Position numbers and translations under genes: made by a program. DNA of 64,000 bases from Kosakonia pseudosacchari (GTDB lineage Bacteria > Pseudomonadota > Gammaproteobacteria > Enterobacterales > Enterobacteriaceae). The DNA is taken from assembly GCF_900184035.1 (NCBI RefSeq), contig NZ_FXWP01000013.1:1-64000 (forward strand), written 5' to 3'. Below the pieces are notes generated by a model. It worked only from the letters and a program-made list of their open reading frames with translations, was not told the DNA's origin and made no database searches. Of this stretch, positions 20,115-29,559 are shown in pieces. Numbering within the stretch: the stretch's first letter is position 1; every line of letters starts with the position of its first letter.

Positions 20115-21143
20115 TTAGACGATCAGTTGTTCTGTGCGTTCGCGCAGCACATCGCGGTAATAGCGTTCCGCCACATCCGGGTGGGAGCGCAGACGCCCTT
20201 TCAGGTAGTTCCATCCCACGTCGCGCAGCAGCGGATTTTGTGGGTCGCTCTCTGGCCCGCGCGCTTCCTGTGCCAGCTCAGGTGGCAGTGTGTAAAGCGG
20301 GACGACGGCATCCAGTTGCGCGCCGAGGAAGAAGGCGATAGAGAGGCGCTGCTGGCCGGCTGGGGGCGATACCACGCGGTGCACGGTGGCGCGCAGATAA
20401 CCGTTTGTCGCCAGCTCCAGCAACTCGCCAATATTGACCACAAAACTTCCTTTCAGCGGTAACGCATCGATCCAGCGGCCAGGTTCGACTTCGACCTGCA
20501 ACCCTTTTTGCTCGTCCTGCAAGAGGAAGCTGAGGAAACCCGAATCTTTATGCGCGCCCACGCCCTGTGAGCTTTGCGTGTTTTGCTGGCCGGGATAGCG
20601 GATCAGTTTGATGTGTTCGTTGGGCTTGCTGCCATACAGCGCATCAAAGGCGTTGGCGGGCAGTTGCAGCGCCTCGGCAAAGGCGCGCAGCAAGGTGATC
20701 GCCATATTGGTCATTGCCTGTTGCCAGTTAAGCAGGGCGGGTTTTAGCGTTGGTTGCGCCGCTGGCCACAAGTTTGGGCCTTGTAAACGTCGCCAGCGCG
20801 GGTCGTCTTCGCTGAGCAGCAAGGCCGGGCGTTCCGCGCCAATATCAAACTGTTCGCGCCAGTCAGGCTGCCCACGGGTGATTTCCGAAGCTGCGCGGTT
20901 GTAGCCGCGAAAATGCGGGGAGTGGATCATCGCCACTTGCTGTTTTTGCTCGTCTGAAAGGGCGAAAAATTGCCGGGCTTCGTGCTGGACAGCCTGCTGC
21001 AACGCGTCATCGACGCCGTGGTTAATCAGGTAAAAGAAGCCGATATCGCGTGCGGCATGGCGCAGGTCGGCAAGAAAAGTATCGCGCTCAGCGCGTTGCG
21101 TATAGCGGGCGAGATCGAGAATAGGCAGTGTTGTCGCGGTCAT
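20115..21143 (-). CDS. 2-oxoglutarate/Fe(II) oxygenase (isopenicillin N synthase family)
   Basis: A 342-residue non-haem iron oxygenase. The N-terminal DIOX_N region (LDLARYTQRAERDTFLADL; DIGFFYLINHGV) precedes the double-stranded beta-helix core. Iron ligands are His198 and Asp200 (GAHKD) and His255 (TVHRVV); the 2-oxoglutarate clamp is Arg266-x-Ser268 (QRLS). The substrate is unknown. As first gene of an operon with a MetNIQ-like importer, it probably oxidises the imported compound. GGAG lies 6 bases upstream of the ATG. A short Cys-rich ORF overlaps this start in another frame. Confidence 0.9.
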   Translation of the reverse strand: MTATTLPILDLARYTQRAERDTFLADLRHAARDIGFFYLINHGVDDALQQAVQHEARQFFALSDEQKQQVAMIHSPHFRGYNRAASEITRGQPDWREQFDIGAERPALLLSEDDPRWRRLQGPNLWPAAQPTLKPALLNWQQAMTNMAITLLRAFAEALQLPANAFDALYGSKPNEHIKLIRYPGQQNTQSSQGVGAHKDSGFLSFLLQDEQKGLQVEVEPGRWIDALPLKGSFVVNIGELLELATNGYLRATVHRVVSPPAGQQRLSIAFFLGAQLDAVVPLYTLPPELAQEARGPESDPQNPLLRDVGWNYLKGRLRSHPDVAERYYRDVLRERTEQLIV

Positions 21144-21210
21144 TGTGTTCTCCGGGGACGGTAAAAAGATGTCGGTTCTGGCTCAGGGGGTGGGGACAAC
21201 AACAGCGCAT
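21088..21210 (-). CDS. Candidate polycysteine leader peptide of the oxygenase/importer operon
   Basis: A 40-codon ORF beginning M-R-C-C-C-P-H-P. GAGG sits 8 bases before the ATG at 21210, so translation is plausible; an ATG two codons earlier is too close to GAGG. It overlaps the first 56 bases of the oxygenase gene in another frame. TGTTGTCC (21201-21194, last two Cys codons and part of the Pro codon) is complementary to GGAGAACA (21153-21146), the oxygenase Shine-Dalgarno, with one mismatch in 8. Stalling at Cys codons could expose that site. Function is inferred. Confidence 0.5.
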   Translation of the reverse strand: MRCCCPHPLSQNRHLFTVPGEHNDRDNTAYSRSRPLYATR

Positions 21211-21371
21211 TTTCATTTCCTCACATTTGGGTGTCGTCACAGCTTGCCTTATGACAAACACTTCAACCAATAACGTTCTTTTCTAATTTATGACCGGGCA
21301 GGATCATGTGCTTTTGCAAAAAACGCATAACGCGGAACGCTTGAAATGGAGAAATAAGTTCGATAGAATTT

Positions 21372-21386
21372 TGTTATGTTATAACA
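21372..21386. promoter_or_regulatory. Zur-like box
   Basis: TGTTATGTTATAACA differs from the enterobacterial Zur core TGTTATA-N-TATAACA at one position. It lies within a longer inverted repeat (TTTTGTTAT 21369-21377 and ATAACAAAA 21381-21389), 17 bp before the L31B start codon. Zur bound to zinc would repress the paralogue genes. Confidence 0.75.
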
Positions 21387-21403
21387 AAACAAAAGGGTAA
21401 ATA

Positions 21404-21664
21404 ATGAGACCTGATATCCACCCCCATTACCGTACCGTTGTGTTCCATGACACCAGCGCCAATGCGTATTTCAAAGTGGGTTCAACCATTAAAACGGACC
21501 GCGAAATTGAACTGGAAGGCGTAACGTATCCGTACGTCACGATTGACGTCTCTTCCGCTTCGCATCCCTATTACACCGGTAAACAGAAAGTGATTGCTAA
21601 CGAAGGCAGCGCGGCGCGTTTCCAGCAGCGTTATGGCCGCTTTTTTGCCGATAAAAAGGAGTAA
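21404..21664 (+). CDS. rpmE2: Ribosomal protein L31 type B, zinc-independent
   Basis: An 86-residue L31 paralogue (YkgM in E. coli). It lacks the CxxC zinc ligands of ordinary L31 and has the type B insert ([29 protein letters not shown]). It replaces zinc-binding L31 in the ribosome when zinc is scarce, freeing zinc. AAGGG precedes the ATG. A Zur-like box lies just upstream, and the L36 paralogue follows 3 bases after the stop. Confidence 0.93.
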   Translation: MRPDIHPHYRTVVFHDTSANAYFKVGSTIKTDREIELEGVTYPYVTIDVSSASHPYYTGKQKVIANEGSAARFQQRYGRFFADKKE

Positions 21665-21667
21665 ATG

Positions 21668-21808
21668 ATGCAGGTACTGAATTCACTACGTAGCGCGAAG
21701 CAACGCCACCCTGACTGCCAAATCGTTAAGCGCAAGGGGCGTTTGTATGTGATTTGCAAATCTAACCCGCGCTTTAAAGCCGTGCAGGGTAAAAAGAAAA
21801 GACGCTAA
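21668..21808 (+). CDS. rpmJ2: Ribosomal protein L36 type B, zinc-independent
   Basis: A 46-residue L36 paralogue (YkgO): [18 protein letters not shown] then [18 protein letters not shown]. It lacks the full set of zinc ligands (two Cys remain). It follows L31B closely (AAAAAGGAG overlaps the L31B stop region) and must be on the same Zur-controlled mRNA. An ATG one codon earlier gives MMQVL; the second Met matches the E. coli start. Its stop overlaps the convergent acetyltransferase gene by 4 bases. Confidence 0.9.
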   Translation: MQVLNSLRSAKQRHPDCQIVKRKGRLYVICKSNPRFKAVQGKKKRR

Positions 21809-22506
21809 GCGCGAAGCGATGCCAGGGAATAACGCTGCTTGCCGTCAGCCGTGAAATTATCGACGGCAAGCCAGCGTTGCAGCGCGCTATCCACGGCTGG
21901 CCATTCACTATCAATAATTGAAAACCAGTCGGTGTCGCGGTTATGGCCTTTACTCACCAGAGCCTGACGAAAGCGGCCTTCAAACTGAAAACCTAAGCGC
22001 AGCGCGGCCCGGTGTGAAGGTTCATTCAGGCTGTTGCATTTCCACTCATAGCGGCGATAGCCAAGCGTGTCGAAGACGTAGCGCATCAGTAACCATTGTG
22101 CTTCAGTTGATGCCGGGGTGCGGCTTAGCAGGGGCGAAAAATGCACGCTTCCCACTTCCACCACACCGTTTTTTTCATCAATGCGCATCAACGATAAGCT
22201 ACCCACCGGCAAACCGGTTTGCTTATCAATGACGGCAAAATGAAGCGGATCACGCAAGTCGCATATGCTGGCGATCCACGCGCCAAACGCGGCTTCATCC
22301 TGCTCGGGTTCGCGTAACAGCCATGTCCAGCTACGGTTGTCGCCCGCACTTTGATGCGCCTGGAACAGCGCGGCGGCGTGGCCTGGCTGCAAGGGTTCGA
22401 GATGACAATAATCGCCTTTCAGCACTACACGCTCCGGGAAAGGTCGCGGTTGCCAGTCCGGCAGCGCTGCGCCGATCGGCTGTTGATATACGTTCAATGC
22501 GTTCAT
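21805..22506 (-). CDS. GNAT family N-acetyltransferase
   Basis: A 233-residue acetyltransferase of the RimJ/RimL-like type. The core runs from about residue 28 ([13 protein letters not shown]) and includes [30 protein letters not shown] and [32 protein letters not shown], a conserved pattern for these enzymes. The substrate is unknown. AAAGGAGCCACA precedes the ATG at 22506, so the 20-codon upstream extension is not used. It is divergent, 99 bp, from a MocR regulator that probably controls it. Confidence 0.85.
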   Translation of the reverse strand: MNALNVYQQPIGAALPDWQPRPFPERVVLKGDYCHLEPLQPGHAAALFQAHQSAGDNRSWTWLLREPEQDEAAFGAWIASICDLRDPLHFAVIDKQTGLPVGSLSLMRIDEKNGVVEVGSVHFSPLLSRTPASTEAQWLLMRYVFDTLGYRRYEWKCNSLNEPSHRAALRLGFQFEGRFRQALVSKGHNRDTDWFSIIDSEWPAVDSALQRWLAVDNFTADGKQRYSLASLRA

Positions 22507-22545
22507 TGTGGCTCCTTTTGATGTACCGTCAGCGTAGTGTGGTAC

Positions 22546-22589
22546 TGGTTCCCTAAAAAGAGCCATACCGCTATAGTCTTATGGAACCA
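22546..22589. promoter_or_regulatory. Inverted repeat between the acetyltransferase and MocR genes
   Basis: TGGTTCC (22546-22552) and GGAACCA (22583-22589) are mirror images 30 bp apart in the 99-bp divergent promoter region. Spaced half-sites suit the dimeric MocR architecture. Binding is inferred. Confidence 0.4.
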
Positions 22590-22605
22590 CGATTGAGAGC
22601 GTTAA

Positions 22606-24054
22606 ATGAACATTCCGGACGATGAGCTATATGCGCTGCTGCGTCAGCCACTGGCGGTGCGCGCGGGCGCGACGCGGCAGCGGACGCTTTATCTGGCGCT
22701 GCGTGATGCGATACTTAATGGTCGGTTAAAAACGGGCAGCCGGTTGCCGGGTTCGCGCGTGCTGGCGCAGGCGTTGGTGCTTTCGCGCAATACCGTTAAC
22801 ACGGCGCTTGAGCAACTGGCGGTGGAAGGATATGTATTGCGTGACCGGCAAGGAACGCGTGTCGCCACCCTGGCAAATGTTGAACGTTCAACGCCGACGC
22901 CGCCACCGGTCAGGCTGGCTCGCGGCGTACAACAGTTGCCCGGCGGTGTTCAGCGTTATTCCCCCGCGCTGGCATTCACTCCCGGCATTCCCGCCGCCAA
23001 CTATTTTCCGCTGGCTATCTGGCGGCGTCTGACGGAACGAGTATGGCGTGATGAGGGTAGCACGTTATTGAATTATGGCGCATCTGCCGGTGAACTGCGT
23101 CTGCGCACGGCAATTGCGCGTCATCTGGCGATTTCCCGTGGTATTCATTGCGACGCCGAGCAGATTGTGATCACTGAAGGTGCGCAGGAAGCACTGATGT
23201 TGTGTGTGCGGTTATTGTGCGATGCCGGTGATGAAGCCTGGGTGGAAGAGCCTGGCTATGGTGGAGCAAAAACCGCCTTTCTATCGGCGGGGTTAAATGT
23301 CACGGGCATCGGCGTCGATAATGAAGGAATGAGGCTGGATGTTACGGCAACGACGCCGCGCATTATTTACACCTCGCCGTCGCATCAATACCCCTTAGGC
23401 CAGGTGATGAGTGCAACCCGGCGGCTGGCGTTGCTGGATTATGCCAGTTCTGCGGGGAGCTGGATTATCGAGGACGATTATGACAGCGAGTTCCGTTATC
23501 CCGGCGAGCCTATTCCAGCCATGCTCGGTATGGTGGCTCATCCGCCGGTGGTCTATATCGGCACCTTCAGCAAGACGCTGTTTCCCTCTCTGCGTATTGG
23601 CTTTATGGTTATGCCGCCCGCCCTGGCGCAGGCTGCCGCGCCGGTTATTGGTAGTTTATTGCGCGGTGGCCACCGGGCAGAACAACTGACGCTGGCGCGT
23701 TTCATTGAAGAGGGGCATTACACGCGCCATCTGGCGGCGATGCGGCGTCTCTACCGCAAGCGGCAGGCACATTTGCTGGAAGCGTTACACAGTGAGATGC
23801 GGGTTGAACATCATATTTATGGCGGCGGCGGTGGGCTGCATTTAGCGTTGTCGATTCCGGGGATTGACGATCAAGCCCTTGTCCGGGAAGCGCACAAACT
23901 TCAGCTTGCGCCGCATGCGTTAAGCCGTTTCTGGCTCGAGCAAAACGCAGCATCAAGTGGGCTGGTTTTAGGGTACGGTAATACTTCCGCCGCACGGTTT
24001 CCGGCGGCGGTGAGTGCGCTTAACCGGCTGATTGTGCGCCAGCAGGGCGGGTAA
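22606..24054 (+). CDS. MocR family PLP-dependent transcriptional regulator
   Basis: A 482-residue MocR protein with a GntR-type winged helix (about 25-90; [27 protein letters not shown]) and an aminotransferase-like domain (about 115-475). The PLP lysine is Lys323 in [14 protein letters not shown]; the preceding [12 protein letters not shown] carries the Asp that pairs with the pyridine nitrogen. It is distinct from the MocR protein at 3592-5013. It is divergent from an acetyltransferase gene, its likely target. Its 3' end overlaps the convergent ylaC gene by 35 bases. Confidence 0.88.
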   Translation: MNIPDDELYALLRQPLAVRAGATRQRTLYLALRDAILNGRLKTGSRLPGSRVLAQALVLSRNTVNTALEQLAVEGYVLRDRQGTRVATLANVERSTPTPPPVRLARGVQQLPGGVQRYSPALAFTPGIPAANYFPLAIWRRLTERVWRDEGSTLLNYGASAGELRLRTAIARHLAISRGIHCDAEQIVITEGAQEALMLCVRLLCDAGDEAWVEEPGYGGAKTAFLSAGLNVTGIGVDNEGMRLDVTATTPRIIYTSPSHQYPLGQVMSATRRLALLDYASSAGSWIIEDDYDSEFRYPGEPIPAMLGMVAHPPVVYIGTFSKTLFPSLRIGFMVMPPALAQAAAPVIGSLLRGGHRAEQLTLARFIEEGHYTRHLAAMRRLYRKRQAHLLEALHSEMRVEHHIYGGGGGLHLALSIPGIDDQALVREAHKLQLAPHALSRFWLEQNAASSGLVLGYGNTSAARFPAAVSALNRLIVRQQGG

Positions 24055-24499
24055 GGGTGAATACATCGTAAAAAGAGAGTTCACCTTTACGCTCCACCAT
24101 TTTCTGTAGCTGCGCTTTGTGTTCGTCATCCACATTAGGCGAGTGAAGAATGGCCTCAATCAAACCATCAGGCACAAAACGGGTGTTGTACCACTCGCCG
24201 TTATAACAGACGCGAAAATCGAGAACATCGATGTCGTCGTAGTTGTAGCGCGGGTAAACGTCGAAAAAGAAAAAGCCATTTAGCACGATGAACAGAACAA
24301 TCAGCAACCATACCGAACCGGAGAGGGTTTCGGATTGCAGCATCACGGCGAGCGTAGCAAACCAGGCCAGATACATGCCGATAAACAAGCCAGGATGGTT
24401 GCGAATAAAACTGATGCTGAAGCGCGGCCGGTTATCCCGTTTCTCGCGCTGATTGATCTCTTCAATCGTTTCGGTGAGCAGCCGCTGTATCTCTGTCAT
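24020..24499 (-). CDS. ylaC: Inner membrane protein YlaC
   Basis: A 159-residue protein close to E. coli YlaC. A soluble N-terminus (about 1-32), two adjacent transmembrane helices (about 37-57 and 62-80) and a soluble C-terminal domain ([22 protein letters not shown]...) are visible. Its function is unknown. The C-terminal coding end overlaps the MocR gene; the last residues (RPAGAQSAG) differ from E. coli. Confidence 0.9.
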   Translation of the reverse strand: MTEIQRLLTETIEEINQREKRDNRPRFSISFIRNHPGLFIGMYLAWFATLAVMLQSETLSGSVWLLIVLFIVLNGFFFFDVYPRYNYDDIDVLDFRVCYNGEWYNTRFVPDGLIEAILHSPNVDDEHKAQLQKMVERKGELSFYDVFTLTRPAGAQSAG

Positions 24500-24600
24500 C
24501 TTACGCCTATGTTGATACTGTTTTTGCAGGTGGACAGCCTATTTTAAGTTGCCACCATATGTGAAAAAAGTAACAGTTTCACCACAAAAAACGATAACAG

Positions 24601-25167
24601 TTACAGCGCGGTGGGGGGCAATGTCTTGATGATCTGCGCCGGGTTACCACCGACGACGACATTGGGTGGCACATCTTTGACCACCACCGCACCGGAAGCA
24701 ATGACGGCGTTATCCCCGATAGTGACGCCAGGATTAATCACCGCTCGCCCGCCAATCCAGACGTTATGACCAATGGTGACCGGTTTTCCATATTCAATGC
24801 CGCTTATGCGTTCAGCGGCATCAACCGGATGTGTGGCGGTGTAAATATGGACGCCTGGCGCCAGCATGCAATTGTCACCGATGTGAATAGGGCAGACATC
24901 GAGCATCACGCAATCAAAATTCGCGTAAAACGACTTACCGAGGAAAATATTGTATCCATAGTCACAGCGGAAACTGGGTTCGATATAAGCGCCTTCACTT
25001 TGACCAAGAAGATCGTTGAGGATGGCTTTGCGTTCAGCTTTTTCCTCCGGGCCTGAATGGTTATAACGATGAAGCAACTGCCGGGCGCGCAGACGGTCGG
25101 AACGCAAGGTTTCATCAGACGGGCGGTAGGGCAGGCCGGCTGTCATTTTTTGTTTTTCATCATTCAT
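24601..25167 (-). CDS. maa: Maltose O-acetyltransferase Maa
   Basis: A 188-residue hexapeptide-repeat acetyltransferase that transfers acetyl from acetyl-CoA to maltose and glucose, perhaps in detoxification of excess sugar. The N-terminal maltose-acetyltransferase domain ([20 protein letters not shown]) precedes the left-handed beta helix (about 70-180; ATHPVD with the catalytic His, then [21 protein letters not shown]). I chose the Met beginning MNDEKQKM because it aligns with E. coli. No good ribosome site is visible. Confidence 0.9.
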   Translation of the reverse strand: MNDEKQKMTAGLPYRPSDETLRSDRLRARQLLHRYNHSGPEEKAERKAILNDLLGQSEGAYIEPSFRCDYGYNIFLGKSFYANFDCVMLDVCPIHIGDNCMLAPGVHIYTATHPVDAAERISGIEYGKPVTIGHNVWIGGRAVINPGVTIGDNAVIASGAVVVKDVPPNVVVGGNPAQIIKTLPPTAL

Positions 25168-25243
25168 TGGGAGCGGATACACCTGTCACCAAGGTTGAAC
25201 GCCATGTTGCGGTAGAAAAATCTTCGATAAACATTCAGGAGAA

Positions 25244-25462
25244 TTAGCGCACAAACTTCCACACGGAGGAGGGGATTTTGTCATAAAGCTTATTCATGGT
25301 CAGTTCTGCCAGACGATGATCCGCTGCTGAATAAAACACCGCGAGTTCCTCGTCGGGAAGTTCGTATTTATTTTTTTCAATTACACGCTCAAGGGTATCA
25401 ATTGTCTGACAGCGTCTTAAACGCATCAAATAATCAATTTTTGTTAATGGTTTTTCGGACAT
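25244..25462 (-). CDS. hha: Haemolysin expression modulator Hha
   Basis: A 72-residue nucleoid-associated protein, almost identical to E. coli Hha. It binds H-NS and strengthens silencing of A/T-rich acquired genes. The product starts [17 protein letters not shown] and ends [15 protein letters not shown] precedes the ATG. It lies 23 bp downstream of tomB on the same strand; the two form the usual tomB-hha unit, in which TomB antagonises Hha. Confidence 0.95.
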   Translation of the reverse strand: MSEKPLTKIDYLMRLRRCQTIDTLERVIEKNKYELPDEELAVFYSAADHRLAELTMNKLYDKIPSSVWKFVR

Positions 25463-25485
25463 ACCTTCACCTTAGTGTTGAAAAA

Positions 25486-25860
25486 TTAACAAGAGTGGCT
25501 AACGGGATTAGCCTTACTTACATTGACGAAACTGCGGAACAATTTGTTACCTGTTTTGCGCCATTTCTGTAAGTCGTGTGTATTTATGCCATAGCTACTG
25601 AACAACATAAACGTATCGTCGAGGTATTCGTCTATCAGTTCAATCAGCTTATTATCTTCATTGTACTTAATTTTATAATTAAGTGCGAAAGTGGCTATGT
25701 GTTCTATCAGCTCGTTTAACTGCAAATTGATTGCTGAAGTAGGATCGTTAACCCACCCATGATGGCTCTCTTCAAGATTAACGAGGCAGTCATGGTACAA
25801 CGTTTCGCAGAGAAATTTGAGCTGCGCAATATCATGCCTTTTCGGCGAGTATTCGTCCAT
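25486..25860 (-). CDS. tomB: Hha toxicity modulator TomB
   Basis: A 124-residue protein nearly identical to E. coli TomB (YbaJ). It forms a toxin-antitoxin-like pair with Hha, countering its toxicity and affecting biofilm formation. The C-terminal region carries Cys124, and Ser/Asn/Pro changes near the end differ from E. coli. It lies upstream of hha on the same strand; AAGGGG precedes the ATG. Confidence 0.94.
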   Translation of the reverse strand: MDEYSPKRHDIAQLKFLCETLYHDCLVNLEESHHGWVNDPTSAINLQLNELIEHIATFALNYKIKYNEDNKLIELIDEYLDDTFMLFSSYGINTHDLQKWRKTGNKLFRSFVNVSKANPVSHSC

Positions 25861-26076
25861 AACGCATCCCCTTCTGAGTGGTAATTTTTTTACTAACCAA
25901 ACACTGTTTCAGGATGGGAAACTTCTGCTCTGACCAGAGACACAGGCTGCTTTATGATGTTGATATAACTATAAGCTAGTCTGAATAAGATTTCATGGTG
26001 CCATCATGAAAAATTACAAATAATATGTTTTCTTGTCCAAAATGGACGAAATAGCAATCAACTTAACGGAGATAAA
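25861..26076. other. tomB-hha promoter region, A/T-rich, no gene
   Basis: The first part of the 527-bp gap between tomB and acrB. It is A/T-rich and should hold the promoter of tomB-hha, but no single -35/-10 pair stands out. No gene was seen. Confidence 0.5.
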
Positions 26077-26130
26077 ATGTTGCGTTTATGCGCTTTATTG
26101 TTCGCGCTTCCTTACGATTCATTAAGTTAG
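26077..26130 (+). CDS. Possible 17-residue hydrophobic small protein
   Basis: ATG at 26077 is preceded by AACGGAGATAAA, a good ribosome site with 6-base spacing. The frame reads MLRLCALLFALPYDSLS and stops. It is hydrophobic and could be a leader peptide or small membrane protein. It lies in the tomB-acrB gap, oriented opposite to both neighbours. Nothing but the ribosome site and hydrophobicity supports it. Confidence 0.35.
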   Translation: MLRLCALLFALPYDSLS

Positions 26131-26341
26131 CGCTATTGAGATTATTCCTCAAACCGGAATATTTTTATACCAGGATTTTTCTGACTTAATCTGATTGTAC
26201 CAGCTAATTAAGAGTATTACCTGGCATCAAAGTTGTATCCCAAATACACAGTTATTATATGCCTTATATTTGCAGCATAAAATAAACAAACAGACAATAA
26301 ATGCTTTTAATGAGCGTTTATGGGCGGATGAGTTGATGTGA
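26131..26341. other. A/T-rich intergenic stretch, nothing recognised
   Basis: Second part of the tomB-acrB gap. It is A/T-rich, without a plausible ORF, hairpin or known site, up to the acrB terminator. Confidence 0.5.
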
Positions 26342-26366
26342 AAAAGGCCGCTAAGCGCGGCCTTTT
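26342..26366 (-). terminator. Terminator of acrAB
   Basis: A perfect 10-bp stem AAAAGGCCGC/GCGGCCTTTT with a 5-base loop, 21 bases after the acrB stop. On the minus strand the stem ends in a T run. Confidence 0.88.
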
Positions 26367-26387
26367 CTAATATAGAGACTGAGAAAC

Positions 26388-29300
26388 TTAGTGCTGCTCA
26401 ACTTTGTGGCTATGTTCGATATCTTCGCTGCGGCGGCTAAAGCGGCGGCGGACCACCACAAAGAACACCGGAACGAAGAAGATAGCCAGTACGGTTGCGG
26501 TGATCATCCCGCCCATAACGCCTGTACCTACGGCGTTCTGCGCGCCGGAACCTGCACCGGAGCTGATAACCAACGGTAGTACCCCGAGGATAAACGCCAG
26601 AGACGTCATCAGAATCGGGCGCAAACGCATACGTACTGCTTCGAGCGTTGCTTCTATCAGCCCCTTGCCCTCTTTATCCATGAGATCCTTGGCGAATTCG
26701 ACGATAAGTATCGCGTTCTTAGCCGACAAGCCAATGGTTGTCAGCAGGCCTACCTGGAAGTACACGTCATTGGTCAGGCCACGGAAAGTCGCCGCCAGTA
26801 ACGCACCCACTACCCCCAGTGGCACCACCAGCATGACCGAGAACGGAATCGACCAGCTCTCATACAGTGCCGCCAGACAGAGGAAGACCACAATCAGCGA
26901 AATGGCGTACAACGCTGGCGCCTGGTTACCGGAGAGACGTTCCTGGTAGGACATCCCCGTCCAGTCATAACCGATACCGGTAGGCAATTTGCTGGCCAGC
27001 TCTTCCATCATTGCCATCGCTTCACCGGTACTTTTACCCGGCGCTGCCTGACCAAGAAGTTCCATTGACGGCAAGCCGTTGTAACGTTCCAGACGCGGTG
27101 AACCATACTCCCAGTGCGTGGTGGAGAAGGCCGAGAATGGCACCATCTGACCATCGGTCGCACGGACATACCAGTTACCGATGTCGCTTGGCAGCATGCG
27201 GTATTTCGCCTGCGACATCACGTACACTTTCTTCACGCGACCGCGGTCGATGAAGTCGTTAACGTAGCTGCCACCCCATGCTGCTCCCAGCGTGGTGTTG
27301 ATATCGCTAATCGATACGCCCAACGCCTGCGCTTTTTCCTGATCGATATCGATCTTGAATTGCGGTGTATCTTCAAGCCCGTTAGGGCGCACGCCGACCA
27401 GCAGATCCGGATGCTGCGCGATTTCACCAAATAGCTGGTTACGCGCCTGCGTTAACTTCTCATGACCGAGGTTGGCCTGATCAATTAACTGGAAGTCAAA
27501 GCCGGTAGCCGTACCCAGCTCGACAATCGCTGGCAGGTTAAAGGCGAAGACCATCGCATCTTTAATAGACGCAAAGTGCGCGCTGGCACGACCCGCAATC
27601 GCAGGAACTTTGTTCGCTTCACCTGGACGTTCATCCCAGTTTTTCAGCGATACGAATGCCAGACCAGTGTTCTGACCGCGACCGGAGAAGCCGAAACCGT
27701 TAACGGTAAAGACGGAGTTCACATTGTCTTTCTCGTTTTCCAGATAATACTTCGTCACTTCATCCAGCACTTTCTGCGTACGTTCTTGTGTCGCACCCGC
27801 AGGTAGCTGAGCCATGGTCAGAAATACACCCTGGTCTTCATCCGGCAGGAACGAACTTGGCAGACGTACAAACAGCACCGCCATGCCCGCAACGATAATG
27901 ATATAGAGCAGCAAATAGCGACCGGTGCTGCGCAGGATGTTGCCCACGCTGTCGGTGTAATGGTGCGTGCTCTTCTCGAACATGCGGTTGAACCAGCCGA
28001 AGAAGCCTTTTTTGCCTTCGCCGTGATCGCCTTTGGCGACCGGTTTCAGCATTGTGGCGCACAGCGCAGGCGTCAGGATCAACGCTACCAGTACAGAGAG
28101 CACCATCGCAGAAACGATAGTGATCGAGAACTGGCGATAGATAGCGCCGGTAGAACCACCAAAGAAGGCCATCGGGATAAATACGGCTGACAGAACCAAC
28201 GCAATACCAACCAGCGCGCCCTGAATCTGCTCCATCGATCGGCGTGTCGCCTCTTTCGGCGGGAGGCCTTCTTCCATCATCACACGCTCGACGTTTTCCA
28301 CCACCACGATGGCGTCGTCCACGAGCAGACCTATCGCCAGTACCATACCGAACATGGTGAGGGTGTTTATCGAGTAGCCAAACGCGGCGAGTATGGCGAA
28401 AGTCCCGAGCAGCACCACCGGCACCGCGATGGTTGGGATAAGCGTTGCGCGGAAATTCTGCAGGAACAGATACATTACCAGGAACACCAGCACGATCGCT
28501 TCAACCAGCGTTTTCACCACTTCGTTAATAGAGATCTTAACGAACGGGGTGGTGTCGTACGGGTAAACCACTTTCAGACCGTGCGGGAAGAAGGGTTCCA
28601 GTTTGGCAATGGTTGCACGTACCGCTTCTGCGGTATCCAGCGCGTTCGCGCCGGTAGCCAGTTTAATCCCCAGACCGGCTGCTGGTTGACCGTTGTAGCG
28701 GGCGATAACGTCATAGCTTTCACCGCCCAGTTCGATCTTCGCGACATCGCGCAGACGAACCTGCGAGCCATCGCTGTTCACTTTCAGCAGGATTTTGCCA
28801 AACTCGTCGGTCGAGGTCAGACGGGTCTGCGCGATGATAGAGGCGTTCAACTGCTGCCCTTTCACCGGCGGTGTACCGCCTAACTGACCAGCCGCGACCT
28901 GGGCGTTCTGCGCTTTGATAGCCGCAATCACGTCAACCGGTGTCAACTGGAAGTTATTGAGTTTGTTCGGATCCATCCAGATACGCATCGCATACTGCGC
29001 ACCGAACAGCTGAACATCACCCACGCCCGCAGTACGGCTGACCGGATCTTTAATGGTCGCGCCCACATAGTCGGCGATATCTTCCTGCGTCATTGAGCCA
29101 TCGGTACTGATCATACCGAGAACCATCAGGAAGCTACTGGATGATTTCTCAACGCTAACACCTTGTTGTTGTACTTCTTGCGGTAACAACGGCATCGCCA
29201 GTTGCAGTTTGTTCTGCACCTGAACCTGCGCGATATCCGCATCAGTACCGGAATCGAAGGTGATAGTGATCTGTACCGTACCAGAGGAATCACTGGCAGA

Positions 29301-29537
29301 GGACATATACAGCAGGTTATCGATACCGTTCATGTTCTGTTCGATAACCTGCGTTACGGTATCCTGCACCGTTTTCGCATCAGCACCTGGGTAGGAAGCC
29401 GTGATCTGAATTGCGGGTGGCGCGATCGTCGGATACTGCGCCACCGGCAATTTGAGGATCGAAAGCGCCCCCGCCAGCATGATGATAATCGCGATAACCC
29501 ACGCAAATATGGGGCGATCGATAAAAAACTTAGCCAT
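26388..29537 (-). CDS. acrB: Multidrug efflux RND pump AcrB
   Basis: The proton-driven inner-membrane pump of AcrAB-TolC, exporting dyes, bile salts, detergents and many antibiotics. At 1049 residues it equals E. coli AcrB. The proton-relay pair Asp407-Asp408 is in [16 protein letters not shown] (transmembrane helix 4). Two repeated halves of six spans flank the large periplasmic porter domains. The C-terminal tail ends in EHSHKVEQH. It follows acrA by 22 bp in one operon, controlled by the AcrR operator and the marbox. Confidence 0.97.
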   Translation of the reverse strand: MAKFFIDRPIFAWVIAIIIMLAGALSILKLPVAQYPTIAPPAIQITASYPGADAKTVQDTVTQVIEQNMNGIDNLLYMSSASDSSGTVQITITFDSGTDADIAQVQVQNKLQLAMPLLPQEVQQQGVSVEKSSSSFLMVLGMISTDGSMTQEDIADYVGATIKDPVSRTAGVGDVQLFGAQYAMRIWMDPNKLNNFQLTPVDVIAAIKAQNAQVAAGQLGGTPPVKGQQLNASIIAQTRLTSTDEFGKILLKVNSDGSQVRLRDVAKIELGGESYDVIARYNGQPAAGLGIKLATGANALDTAEAVRATIAKLEPFFPHGLKVVYPYDTTPFVKISINEVVKTLVEAIVLVFLVMYLFLQNFRATLIPTIAVPVVLLGTFAILAAFGYSINTLTMFGMVLAIGLLVDDAIVVVENVERVMMEEGLPPKEATRRSMEQIQGALVGIALVLSAVFIPMAFFGGSTGAIYRQFSITIVSAMVLSVLVALILTPALCATMLKPVAKGDHGEGKKGFFGWFNRMFEKSTHHYTDSVGNILRSTGRYLLLYIIIVAGMAVLFVRLPSSFLPDEDQGVFLTMAQLPAGATQERTQKVLDEVTKYYLENEKDNVNSVFTVNGFGFSGRGQNTGLAFVSLKNWDERPGEANKVPAIAGRASAHFASIKDAMVFAFNLPAIVELGTATGFDFQLIDQANLGHEKLTQARNQLFGEIAQHPDLLVGVRPNGLEDTPQFKIDIDQEKAQALGVSISDINTTLGAAWGGSYVNDFIDRGRVKKVYVMSQAKYRMLPSDIGNWYVRATDGQMVPFSAFSTTHWEYGSPRLERYNGLPSMELLGQAAPGKSTGEAMAMMEELASKLPTGIGYDWTGMSYQERLSGNQAPALYAISLIVVFLCLAALYESWSIPFSVMLVVPLGVVGALLAATFRGLTNDVYFQVGLLTTIGLSAKNAILIVEFAKDLMDKEGKGLIEATLEAVRMRLRPILMTSLAFILGVLPLVISSGAGSGAQNAVGTGVMGGMITATVLAIFFVPVFFVVVRRRFSRRSEDIEHSHKVEQH

Positions 29538-29559
29538 GTCTTAACGGCTCCTGTTTAAG

